30,989 bases of DNA. Origin: Acanthaster planci (Eukaryota; Echinodermata; Asteroidea; Valvatida; Acanthasteridae). The position numbers were made by a program, and so were the translations under genes. The stretch spans positions 184,574 to 215,562 of the forward strand of contig NW_019091562.1 of the NCBI RefSeq assembly GCF_001949145.1. Direction: 5' to 3'. Positions 10,336 to 21,800 of the stretch are shown here, one piece after another; position 1 is the stretch's first letter; each line of letters begins with the position of its first letter. Under the pieces are notes generated by a model that saw nothing but the letters and a program-made list of their open reading frames with translations, did not search any database and was not told the origin of the DNA.

Positions 10336-10521
10336 AAAGGCCGGTTCACAATTCACGCGAAAGCGAGGCAAACGCGAATTCGTGTGGTCAGATCAAATAA
10401 TTGCGTTGCGAATTCGTAAAAAGTTGAACACATTTCAACTCGAGCAAAATTTCGCCGCGCAGTTGTCGTGGCGTCAAATTTGCTTTGACTTCGCCTTCGA
10501 CTTAAATATGAACCGGCCTTT
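10336..10521. mobile_element. 186-bp MITE with 13-bp terminal inverted repeats
   Basis: AAAGGCCGGTTCA at 10336-10348 is the exact reverse complement of TGAACCGGCCTTT at 10509-10521. The interior is rich in GCGAA and TTCGC-type words and lacks coding potential. This fits a short non-autonomous DNA transposon. The flanks share TTA, but a target duplication is not certain; the superfamily is therefore open (PIF/Harbinger-like is one possibility). Confidence 0.7.
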
Positions 10522-13014
10522 CGTTAGGATGGTGCTGAGATGCCAAAAATGCAATGGCTGGTGCAATTGTGTCATCTAGCGAGAAGCATCGTTTGCGCTG
10601 GATTGCCGCATTGTGATGCTGGTATTTCATTTAAGACAAAAGGATAGTCCGAAGATGCGATCATTCGAGTATTCCAGCTTCATGACCTGTGTTTGAGGCA
10701 AGACGGGTTTCTGCAAGTACGGAGGTGGAGGTTTCACTAGTCCTTTTATCCACTAGGAAATTTTCGCCAGGGGTACAAACAAACATGCAAACTTGATAAA
10801 AGAATTGCTGTAATGATTGAAAGCGTTTAGGTTTGTTAATTAAACTGTTGTAGCCTTAAGCAGAAACGTCAGTATTATAGTATTGTAAGTGCTTGTCGAG
10901 TTCATATACCAAAATGAACGCCACATATAGAACTGGTTGAGGTTGAACAAAAAACTGAAGACCATTTACATCAGATGGTTAATTAAAAAATTAAGGCAAG
11001 ACTATTATGGTGTTCTTAAAATTGGGATTTGAGGACAAAAATAGACCTCGATTTAGTACATTTCTCCTCAAAACATAAGTTTTGCAACATTGTGATAGTC
11101 TGAAGTTTTCAATTGGTTTTGCATTTGTGCATTTACGTGCCGCATGTATTGTCCGTTTCCCAACTCTGCTCATCTTACCTGTATAAGTTTGGTACTCAAA
11201 AAGTACTCGAATACAGTGCTGCCAGAAACACATTCTTTATTTGCGTAACGCAGAGTAGATGCATGTATGGATGAGAGTGCAGACTAAACCGTTTTGCTGT
11301 AATCACAAATCAATGTTTTATTTGCCCCCCCCCAAAAAGTAGCTTATAAATGACATATCTTCACACCTGACGGAATCAGATCCACTCTAGTGACGACCCA
11401 AAAATTAAAAAATGTCTGGTATGGTGGAAATTCGAAGGGGAGGAGCGAGGACCACATGAGAGCCGTGCATAGAGATGTACCTCTGAAGTATCATTTTACG
11501 AACCTATTAGTGCCTCAACCGTTGATCCAAAGTTTTTGTAAATGTTCGTTCTCTATTTCGGCTATTGGAATGTTCGAAGTAACCTGAAAACTTGGATTTG
11601 TGTTTCTCACCGCCAGAAAGGGGGCGGAGGGGAAATGATGCCTGCATGCCCCAGGGTTAGGTTGTGCAAAATCAGGACCTGTTTGGAGAATCCTAAGTAT
11701 TGTTTCCCGTGGGTTATTGGAGCACAATTTACCCAACACTCAGCCAAAGTTCAAAAGCTCCCACACGAGGGGGCAATGTGTTGTCAACAAACACACTTCA
11801 AGTGCTAATGGTTCAATCATAGAGACGGTATAGAAGATTCCACTGTTTCTGGTGCAACAGTTTGTTGTATGCGACGTCTCACTTTATTAATTTTTCTCTT
11901 GAATGGTCGCGCATGTCGGCATTCACTACTTCATTCAAAAGGTATCTTAATTTNGGGGTTTTTTTTTCCTTCAGATTAAATACCATTTTAGGGATATAAA
12001 AAGCAAAGTACTGGTCGGTACCAAGGAATGAGACAGAAAAGTTTGGGGTCAACAACACTAAACATATATTTCTATCTTCAATCCGCTCTTTGAATGTATT
12101 TTTGCATTGCTTGTAAAATTGAAACGGAGTCTGCAAATCAGTTTTTTATCAGTGATAAGAATCTGGAGGTTAACTATTCGCCCTCACGCACCACCATTAA
12201 GCCTATAGAAGAATAACCGTCTTTAGTTGTCCAAGCAAACTGGGTGAAGAGCACAAAACGAGTGGAGTGCTGTCTACCGTGTGCTTCTGTGCGGTGAGCA
12301 TTAAATTAACTCTCTGCCCACGTACCCCAGGGTGTCGTATAACTGGCTGTAGTGCAAGACTAGCGGAAGTTTCCAGAAGCATGTTTCAATCTGGGCAACA
12401 TCGTACGGCATTTTAGAGCAGCTGCCAAATATCTTTTGAACACAACAAAACAATTAGAAAGCAGGATATTTTTCTCCCGTTATATTTCCCTATTTATTTC
12501 AGGATACTTAAAGAAAACCCCAAAATTCACAGATAATCTAAGGAGACGCTACATGTCCATCGATTTCACCGCATTCACGCTCGCGTTCTTTCATCTAAAG
12601 TTGCGTCACTCTATTGGTTGAGGAGGAATGTGAAGCGAGTGTGCCACCACAGCGCGAGTCCTGAGTCCTGCAGCCACTCACAGACCCAAAATACCTGTCT
12701 GCCAGTTAATGTTTGAGATGCCATGGCAAAAATGGCTTCCGATAGGCCGATTGCGCCCGCTAAGTCACGTGACCTAAAATGGGTATATTGTCAACAAACA
12801 CGGGGTCCACCAAAAGCAAGGTGTTTCATAAGTATCATTTACCACATATAAAGCCGAAGGTAAGTACCGCACTCGGACTACTGATGTGGTGAGCACTAAA
12901 CTATAACTTGGTTGTATTGTTGGTAAACAACACTCGAAATACACGTTGCCATGGGGTTAATACCCACTGTAGGTCACTTGATTTAGCTGACGCAATCGGT
13001 CTATTCTGATATGC
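10522..13014. other. intergenic, no supportable gene
   Basis: Short ORFs in all frames show no family resemblance. The stretch includes a C9 tract (11325-11333), one undetermined base (11954), and the perfect palindrome GTCACGTGAC at 12764-12773, an E-box of the USF type. The words TTGTCAACAAACAC near 11780 and 12790 are shared, hinting at two copies of a dispersed repeat. Confidence 0.45.
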
Positions 13015-13493
13015 CAGTTAGGCAGTGTTTTAATAAGTTACTAAATTTGATGACTCAAGTCATTTTAACATTGTGACTCGAGTCGAGTCATTAGGTCAAG
13101 ACGTTGAGTCGAGTCACTTTGAGTAGTCGAGTCAAGTCGTGTCGAGTCAAGTACCGAGCTCTAGTCAATTTGAGTCACAGATTTTTGAAAAAATACAGTA
13201 AAAAATAAAACTGCAAGTAAGTCACTTTTTTGGTATTTTTAGTGTCATGTAGACATACTGAAAATGAATTAGGGTGACAGGTATCTAGCCAACTGAAATT
13301 TGGCTTTAAATTTTTTATAGACTCGAGTCTTATAAGCTTGTACTCGAGTCAAGTCTCCATGAGAGATTGGAGTCAAGTCGAGTCATGTGGTCGCAGAGAC
13401 TAGAGTCGAGTCAAGTCACGTGACCAAAAATTGTGACTCGGGTCGGATTCGAGTAGAGTCATTGACTCGAATTATTACAACTCTGCAGTTAGC
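13015..13493. mobile_element. hAT-type MITE with 8-bp target duplication and GAGTC-rich body
   Basis: The element runs 13023-13485 (463 bp). Its left end CAGTGTTTTAATAA (13023-13036) pairs with the right end TTATTACAACTCTG (13472-13485); 12 of 14 positions are complementary. It is flanked by CAGTTAGG (13015-13022) and CAGTTAGC (13486-13493), a 7/8 match. An 8-bp duplication and CAG-starting ends are the hallmark of the hAT superfamily. The arms are packed with degenerate GACTCGAGTC/GAGTCAAGTC words in both orientations, giving a strongly self-complementary body around an AT-rich centre. No transposase is encoded. Confidence 0.82.
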
Positions 13494-14224
13494 ACATGTA
13501 CAAGTTTGAGTTTTGGCCTACAGTGATGAATTCTGTACTCGTTGTAGCTCGGGAAAAAGCTATTAATCACCTGCCATGAATTCTGTCTATAGATAAAGCA
13601 TGTTAATTGACAGGAGATTTCCCAAATCGCATTTAGGTCCACCAGGAGTGGACTTCGAATTCAGCGTGGGCGTCGCAGGCGAAGGGAAGGAGGGCGGGGA
13701 TGACACATGCTCTGAAAAATGGGAAAGAAAATTGGTAATAGCGAAACAATTGGCTGTTTCCAAGCCTCAGACCGCTCCCCCCCCCACAGTTAATGGTCTG
13801 TCCGTTGGATACTGTTGATTGCCCCCCCCCCAAAAAAAGAAATCCCTCGAAAAAAATCCTGGCGACGTTCATGAAGGTAAGAAGTGTCGATAGTAGGCAC
13901 TCACTTAGCTTATTTAAACTGAACAAAATGTGTTTGTTGTGAAACTAACTTTAAATTAAATCCTGGCATTAAATTGAACTGTGCTGATCTCGCGATCATA
14001 CATACGATACCTGGGAATCCTGGGAATCAACTTCTACGGAGCCGCTAAAGGGACATTCTGTATGTTTTATTTTGTGCTCGAGATAAATATCTCGTGTGCT
14101 GGACATATTCATTTATCTCGTGCGCACGAAATAAAAGGACAATTTGTCGACCCTTCCAAATGTTTGCTCGTCGCCCAGCGCCCGAACAGAGGGCTGGGAA
14201 GGGCTGATGGTCTTGCGCAGATTT

Positions 14225-14325
14225 TAGTGAAGGAAATACGTCACGCAGGGTCACAGCTGACGACGCGCATAGCATTGTGGGTAATTTTTGCCAGGCGCGC
14301 GAACTCGCTCAATATGGCGGCTATT
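14225..14325 (+). promoter_or_regulatory. CpG-rich promoter-like patch (CRE- and YY1-like sites)
   Basis: Within about 100 bp there are TACGTCAC (CRE-like), GCATTGTGGGTAA, several CGCG-type CpGs (CAGGCGCGCGAAC) and AATATGGCGGC (YY1-like). A C/T-rich run follows. Such combinations mark TATA-less promoters in animals. It lies about 1.3 kb upstream of the first coding exon of the CAP gene and could be an upstream promoter, but it also lies inside repeat-derived DNA and may be a transposon's internal promoter. Confidence 0.3.
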
Positions 14326-14529
14326 TTTCTTTTTCTTCCTCATTGCTGAAAATGTTCCCACTATACTTCATTAATTCATCCAAATTAATCAAGGTAACCA
14401 ATATTTTGAAGAATATCGAAAAAGACACGTGATCAGTGATACTTAGTAAGAAGATAAATTACCGTGATTGCATCGAGGCCGTGTTTCTATGGTAGAAGCC
14501 GACACTTTGGCATGTGCTATGGGGGGGGG

Positions 14530-14745
14530 CAGGTATAGCGTTGTGGTTCTACTTTCTCGCTTTGCACCAATGAAGCCCGGGTCCGAGTCCCAGCTTGGCC
14601 AAAGCTTTACGTGTATTTGGTTTCCAGTTCATACTCACTCTCGCAGGTTTTCTCCGGGTACTCCGGTTTCCTCCTGTCCTCTAAAACTGGACTTTCTGCC
14701 TAACTCTGCAATGTGGTGCTGATTAATAAAGGTCATGAAGAAAGG
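14530..14745 (+). mobile_element. tRNA-derived SINE
   Basis: A polymerase III A box (TAGCGTTGTGG, 14536-14546) and B box (GGTCCGAGTCC, 14580-14590) are spaced 33 nt apart, as in a tRNA. They are followed by a tRNA-unrelated body containing TTTTCTCCGGGTACTCCGG at about 14649-14667, a conserved-looking core I associate with widely shared animal SINE domains. It ends around 14720-14745 in A-rich sequence. The exact ends and a target duplication could not be fixed. A G9 tract (14521-14529) precedes it. Confidence 0.65.
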
Positions 14746-15483
14746 TATAGTTATTGGCGCAAACAGGGTTACTGGAGTAGCTGCAAGCGCCATTAAAACT
14801 TAACAACAACAGCCTGTGCTAAAGCATTGTCATTGGCTAACCAAAAAGTTCAAAATAACGCTGCGCTAGCAAGAAATGATAAGCACGATCGCCGTTGAAG
14901 GTCGTGCACGTCGTAAGCGATCACAATGCAAAGCCATCAGCCCTTCCCAGCGCTCTGTTCGTGAACTAAGCGACGAATAAATTCCATACGCGGATTGTAT
15001 CGACAGATTTCGCGCCTGAAGAGTGGTCAACGCGTTGCAAACTCTTTGAAGCGCACTATTGTGAATCGCCCGTATTATCTCGTCTGCCCAAGATAATTTT
15101 CTCGTATGCACGAAATAAAAAAATTGAACCCGTCTAATTATGTGCAGGAGATAACTGTTTCGTACACACAAAATGTATTTCCTGCGAAAGAGATCATTAT
15201 TTCCGGCACACGAAATAAGTATTCCGTTGGCACGAGGTATTTCTCGCATGCGTAAACGAAAGCAACTTGAAAAACACTTTAAAATTACACAAATGTTGTG
15301 AGTGGAGACATATAGAATTGCATTCAAAGTTTGCTTTTAAAAACAAACAAGCTGGAACGTGTTGGCGTAAATATAAATTATGATACAAATTACCATAAAG
15401 TTTTTTGTTTAGGCAGTAAATAGTCATTTTTCTACCATTAAATGTGTACCAATGCATGCTCTACTGCTTGTGTTAGAACTTCA

Positions 15484-15656
15484 CCCCCTCCCTTCGAATA
15501 GTAAGTCCCAGACACTCACAGCCAATCAAAAAAATTGTTAGTTGCGAGTGTGCGAAGTCCGCAGGGTCTTATGCCGGCGTAACTAAAAAAATTGCCCTGA
15601 AGCGCTTGTCACTATACTCCGCGCGGAAAGGAATTGCATCGGCACTGTGCACCAGC
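15484..15656 (+). promoter_or_regulatory. candidate proximal promoter and 5' UTR of the CAP gene
   Basis: A CCAAT box at 15522-15526 and a CCCCCTCCC tract at 15484-15492 lie 130-170 bp before the start codon at 15657. No TATA box is evident. The transcription start cannot be set from sequence alone. Confidence 0.3.
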
Positions 15657-15851
15657 ATGTTACGAGTCGGGGCTGTTTTTGTCGTTGTCGAGCTATGCCT
15701 TTCCTGGGGAACGGGTGTCAACGCCCAGGTTGACGCAAACGGGACCTACATGGCGGTTAATCTGACTCAGGAGGAAAAGGACGTATTCCTGGGTGCTCAT
15801 AATGAGTTGAGAGCCAAGGTAGACCCCGAAGCAGCCAACATGATGTACATG
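15657..15851 (+). CDS. exon 1: signal peptide and start of the CAP domain
   Basis: The ATG at 15657 opens MLRVGAVFVVVELCLSWGTG, a good signal peptide with likely cleavage after VNA (residue 23). The first CAP helix follows, with the typical AHNELR at residues 47-52. The exon ends in phase 0 at a GTGAGT donor. The frame is open further upstream to about 15606 but has no ATG there, so 15657 is the start. Confidence 0.88.
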
Positions 15852-18800
15852 GTGAGTTGGGTGATGGGTTAGTAGTTCATAATACTCGAGGGATATAGGT
15901 TAAGAATCCCACTCCGAATCCACATTGTTTGGTCTCTCTTACTGTCATTGACATTTTGAAGAATGTGTTGTGTTATAGGACCGTATCATTTCGCCTATAA
16001 TATGGGCCTAGCCAATGCTCGCTATATAAATGTATTTTGGGGGATGTGGTCGTCCTTTGCATACTACGGCTACGTGTACTAAAAACCAGTACATTAAGAC
16101 TCCAGACAGATGCACAAGTTGGATTCATAGCCAGTGCCATTCTGAAAATACAGTCAAATGCCTTCCAGCAACTTTTAATGGTGAACAAAAAAAAGATGAT
16201 ATGATTGCTGTGTATATCGAATCGAGTAGCCAGGTAACCGGAATGAACACATCGGAAGTGACCCCTGACCCCAAACGGAACAGACTAAGCGACCTACTGA
16301 CGCCTTCAGTCGCAGTTCACTGAAAGCACACAAAGCCCACTCAGGGACACAGGTTATTCAGATCATATTGGTCGGGGTCAAAGTAACAAGTCTTGCGAGT
16401 TAATAAGACCGATTACGATATGCCGGTATACTTGACTTAAAAAGCCCAGTGGCCTCGCCAGTTTAAGGTCTATTCCAACTAAACGATTCTTCTTTGAAAG
16501 TTGACATTTATTTTTTTAAGAATTATTTTTCCCTTTTCAACATGATTTTGCTTGTACCACTGTGACGTCTTTTTACTTTTAATTCCCACTCATGAGAAGG
16601 GTCATTCGAGCACGTATAATTGTACATGACTTTGGCTGGTTTGAAAGCCTTCCTGTATTTATTTTCACACTACATCTGCCGCTGTCAGCCGCAAACGTAA
16701 AAAAAAAATGCTTTCCTTGCCTTGCTTTTTCATGTACTTCCGAGTTTCAGTATATAGATACGGTACGACCCGACAGCTCTCGATATTTTCACGGTGTGAG
16801 CGTTGCTGAGTAACGCATATTAAGCTTCTTTCATGAAGTGCTGCCAGTCATAATTCAAAACAGACATTCATAACCCTGTTGCATAATCAGCTAATGTGCT
16901 AAAATTTAATATTTGCTAGTTTTAGCAGACTCAGGAAAACATGAAATGATTAAACATGTGTGTGATTCTTGTCATATGCCCACAAATCTTTAAGTGACCG
17001 TCTATAAGGTACTAACTACCAGCTGTTTGACAATTATTCGAAAGAAGGAAAAGGCGTCCGTCGGCTCCGCTCAACGGGAAAATAAACCCACCATGGGTCA
17101 TAGTCTCGTCACGTATTCAAGATACATTCAAGTCCACCATGAGACTGTTTGCGTAGGTTCACGCAGCTGTTTCTGGACCAAAGAGGTGTATATAAAGCTC
17201 TATGCTATGGACTTAAAGATAAAGCGTATACAGAAGTCTGATCGCCATGGAAACTGCGTATGAACTAACAATAATCAATATATTTGTCATTGCAAAGCCA
17301 CATCTGTTATTTAGACAATGTTTGGCCTCTTGTGCCAAGCGACGATAGCGCATTGAAGTGTTACAATGCAAAGATCAAGGGTTTCACAATCTTCTATGGC
17401 TATAAAATATATGTATTATGGTACTCCAGTTTTGAAACGTCATAGGCCTAATAGAGTTGGAACAACTTACCCCCAGTTTATGAACACGACCAGAGGCCAA
17501 TTTCATAGAGTTGCTTAGTACAGACAAAAAAAGTACTTAAAAACAACCTTTACTTTAGCCCAAACTCTATGTGATTGTCATGCTAACCAAAAGACAGCTA
17601 CGTGTAAATACCATTCCAAAACAACACACATCACATGGAGTTTTGGTTGGTTACCTTTAAGCAAGGTTTTTTCACGCTTAAACAAATTTAGTGCTTAAAC
17701 TGCTTGCGCACAAACGATACGAATAAACAGTAGGCGTCATTATGGAATCCATTTTGTGGGCGGTTTGGGGGCAGCTCTGTGAAGAGGTGAACTGAAGAGC
17801 ACCCCCGTTTATTTGCCATAAAATTATAGTATAATTTTGGTTAGCGAATTTCATCCTTGGTTCTTCCTATTACCCACGAACCCCTCTTTTTTTCTCCCGC
17901 ACCCCCTTCTCTCTTCCACCCGTCGATCAACACTCAACCCTCATCACAGAAGTGGGACGAATCGCTGGCCCTGATGGCCCAGGCCTGGTCTGCCGAGTGC
18001 ATTTGGGAACATGGCCAGCCCACTCCCAACATCAGCCCATTCACAAGACTCGGCCAGAACCTATACCTGATCACCGGCTACGGCAACCGACCCAGCGGTA
18101 AGGCCGTGTCCACCGCCTGGTACAACGAGATCCGCCACTACACGTTCGAGACCGGCGCCTGTGAGAGTGGCAAAGCGTGCGGGCATTACACGCAGGTTTG
18201 TGCCACCATGGCTTATTTAAAAAGACTGCGGACAATCCCTCCAAAAAGGTAATACAACAAAGATGATGAAATCACCAACTATGCATAACAATGATGTGAC
18301 ACAGTGTAATAATGTGACGCCAGATTCTTCAGAATCTCCCCCCTAGATTTACACCAGTAGTGGGCGGTGGCCCAACATGATCAGAATACAAAAGGTCGTG
18401 TGATATTATTGTAATGATTAAAAATATTAAAAAGGATAAAATGAGAAAAAACCTCTTGAATTCTTCACAACAAAACTAATTCGTTTCCCACCGACATGGC
18501 CTTGAGCACTCTTTTTAAATTCTATGGTTCTCATTTCCGACCGACCCTATTTTTGGCTCCCGACTCGGAAAAAAAACTTTTCTCCACCGACCTTGCTGAA
18601 CAGCTAAGAGGACTTTGCCTTAAAAAGGTAGGGTGTGATGACCTGTACAAAAACAGCGCTGAAAATGTACGGGTGCGATACGATTTCACCCAAACCGAAG
18701 CTACGACAGTCGAAACACACGGTATGGCATAAATATCAGACCGCGCGGTACCGTACCGCACCGCACCCAATGCACTTCAATGACATGTGTAATTTGACAT

Positions 18801-21800
18801 GGAAATATTACCTAAATTGATTTTAAACTATTACTATTTGTTTGGCAGGTAATTTGCATTAATTCATCACTCTTAAACTCATAAAAAATGTGTTGTGAGC
18901 TTACAAAATCATGTCAGATGTAACAGGGACACGAAAAAAAGACATCTAATTTATAGACTGACCTACATGCATACACACTGCACACATGAACACCGTACGG
19001 TGTCTTGACACTGACTCGAACGAGGTATAGTATTGTGTACCGATAATATATTTCTCTGTACTCAGCTAGAAACAGACAATTATGGTATTTAATAATTATA
19101 AAAACAAGTGACAAGTGTCCAATGTGTGCCGGTACTTTGCCTGATTTGTTCAGTCATCTATATGGTAGCAGCATGGATTTTTTTTTTTCAGGAATTGGTT
19201 TTGGACCAACCGACCGACCCTCCCTCAATTGAAAAAAGATATGAGAAGCAGAGAATATAATTAGAGTGCCCTTATTCTCGATTAACAGCGAAGTCTCGTG
19301 TGTATTTATGATCTGCAACATCGAAGACCAGCAGTTTCTGCGTCCCTGTTTCTCTTATGCCTCCAACAATCTCATTCCTACGGGGCCCCTATGGGACATG
19401 CAAACTCAGAGTACAAAAATAATTTCAGTCTGTATTTCGTGCGCACGAAATAGGCCTACAAACTGAAATTATTTTTGTATACGGGGTTTGTTTTCAACGC
19501 ATGTCCCTTTAGGGGCTCCGTTAATTCCCTTATCCTCTTGGATATGAAGTACAATTCCTTTTCAATCTCACACGACAGCTTGCTTGGGCTACGAGCTACG
19601 CCCTTGGATGTGGAATGGACTTCTGTGAGTCTGCCGATAAAACAGACTACGATAACGTCTGGATTGTCACGTGTAACTACGGCCCGACGTATGTATGCCC
19701 AAACGCTTCAAGCAAAATGTTCATGATAAGGCCAATGATTAGGGTCTCATGCCCTGAAAGAGTAAAACGACTTTCCATCTTCAAGATCTGAGGCAGTCGC
19801 GTCCGAACCAACAGGTAGTAACGCACGCACCTATAGGAAAGGCATGATTGAGCCGCTGTCTCCTTCAGTAAGCGAACAGGTTATTTTAAACGGTAGTTTG
19901 GAAGCGGCCAGTCCAAAGCAAGTTCGAGCGACAAATATACTTGACCGTAATTTGACCAACGTATCTCTCTACAGGTGGTTAGTTAAATTATAGTCTAGTT
20001 GAATATTTCGAACCAGACCAAATAAGGGTATCTTAGGATCTTAGAGAAGTAAATACGATGACCATTACATGTAGTCAACCACTCGTACGATTTGGCGTGG
20101 TATTCCTGGTAATTATACGTTGTGCACAAGGTACCAGGAAAAGTCGAACAGTACTGGACAAATGGTTACTGCTCGAAATTGCTTTAGATTCCATTGCAGA
20201 TTATCTGTTGCTTTTTAGCAACTAGGTAGCTAGAAAACCACGTAAATTGTTAAAATATATTGTCTCGGTTTGGATTATTGTAGTGAAATAAGTGTGGTCT
20301 TATTTCCAGCGGAAACGTTGGCGGGCTGAAGCCGTACAAACCAGGCCCAAATTGCACGAAATGCGACTCGGGCGTTGGGGAATGCTACAACAGTCTCTGC
20401 AGTAAGTCAGCATAGCTACGACCGAAAAATCCCCTAAGGTTGAGTTAACCTGGCAGTTTACTATGTTTACATAAAAGCTGGTATGGTCTGTGTGAGAGTA
20501 CACAAAGACTGTGCTTACGATTCTAATGAAGAAGTATTGGGTGGCTAGCCGACATCTCAAAACGGCTGTTATTCCCGTGAGATGCAATTGCAATTTTACA
20601 GGATAATGATCTCATTTAAGATGGTTAATCCTCCTTTATACTAATTTTCGTCTCTCCCTGTAGGACTGTGTTCCGATCACACTGAGAAATGTGGTAAGTT
20701 TAACACCAAGTAGTACTCTAACCTGGGGAACATATTGGCCAGACCTGACAAGCAGGGTGTTCCTTTTATGAAGTGATGTCTATACAGCGTATTTACATTA
20801 TAGGTTGTGAAGAGTTGGGTGGGGCTGTACGCAACCTCCCCCTCTCTCTGGAAAAAAAGACGTCTTGGAGTTACGGTCGTCCTCCGCAAAATAAAGAACA
20901 GCGAAAGAAACCATCAACAAAATTTTACCTTTAAAAGTGTCGTCAAGGCAAGCGAAAATATCTTTTAAATTAAAGTTAGAGTTTGATAACCCAAAAGGGC
21001 CCATCCAGGACGGTGTGTACATTTCATAGAGTCTTGTTCGTTATTTGTCTTGCAGTTTGTGCTCAGGCATGCGAAAGCTGTGGGGAATTGAACAGTACCA
21101 GTTGCTCCTGCAAGTGCCCAAACGGTTTCCAAGGAACTGATTGCGCTGGTATGTTGTATTAGCCTATCGAGGTTTTACACGTGACGTAACATGACGGCCA
21201 AACGCATTTCGGAATGTCCACGGAGAAGCGCGTATTTTCGAATCAGTTTATTTCTACTGGAAATTTCATCTACGCCAAAATGTTAAGAGACTTTGAAGGC
21301 GCGCACGTTTCCGCGCTCATCTGTGTAAATTGGACGCTGACCTTCAAAATCTCGGGACTGAAAATGCGCTATAGTCTTGGATTGAGTTCAGTGGTGCAGG
21401 CGTAGCATACATAGTGTCGACCTCTGCACAAAAGATGTCCACATAATGTAGGGTATGATGGCGTTGTGTGAATTTGTGTGGGTTTGGATGGGCTACGATG
21501 GGTTGTGATGAGTTTGATGGGATTGCGGTGGATGAGGTTAGAATCGTGTTTGGGGGTTGATTGAATTATGTCTGGTGGAGTGGGGTTGGGTCGGGTGGGG
21601 TTTAGTTGGGTTGGGCTGGGCTGGATGGGATATGGTTGGGTTGGTTATCAGAAACCGTTAAACTAGAGAAATGGGCTTTTATTCGTCAGATATATGTGAA
21701 GATTTCGACAGCAGGTGCGGCGTTTTAAATGGTGGATATCCAAAACCATGGTGTTGGGATGAAACTGCAGAGGACCATGAATTCATGCTCGCAACCTGTC

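Larger units (their letters stand above)
14036..15250. repeat. long imperfect inverted repeat, probable TIR element with nested SINE
   Basis: The sequence near 14160-14215 (including CGAACAGAGGGCTGGGAAGG) is repeated in reverse complement near 14938-14985. Further out, ATCTCG/TTTCGTGCGCACGAAATA-type words occur at 14080-14135 and again at 15085-15245. The left edge ACGGAGCCGCTAAAGGGACA at 14036 resembles the terminus of the small element at 19380-19521, so both seem to belong to one transposon family. No matching right edge was found. A SINE lies between the arms. The arms have diverged, and the whole may be a composite of several insertions. Confidence 0.55.

Noticed and set aside
13981-14349. 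122-codon plus ORF
   Set aside because: It spans the edge and arm of an inverted-repeat element; the reading frame is a by-product of repeat sequence.
14866-15327. 153-codon minus ORF
   Set aside because: It coincides with the right arm of the inverted repeat and has no domain.
16030-16323. 97-codon ORF in intron 1 as an extra exon
   Set aside because: Exon 1 joins exon 2 in phase 0 and continues the CAP helix directly; the ORF has no CAP-like sequence.
17857-17949. Upstream extension of the exon 2 frame
   Set aside because: The extra codons are a C/T-rich polypyrimidine tract leading to the CACAG acceptor, so they are intron.
18496-18732. 78-codon ORF in intron 2
   Set aside because: It lies in repeat-like sequence; including it is not needed for the frame and it has no domain.
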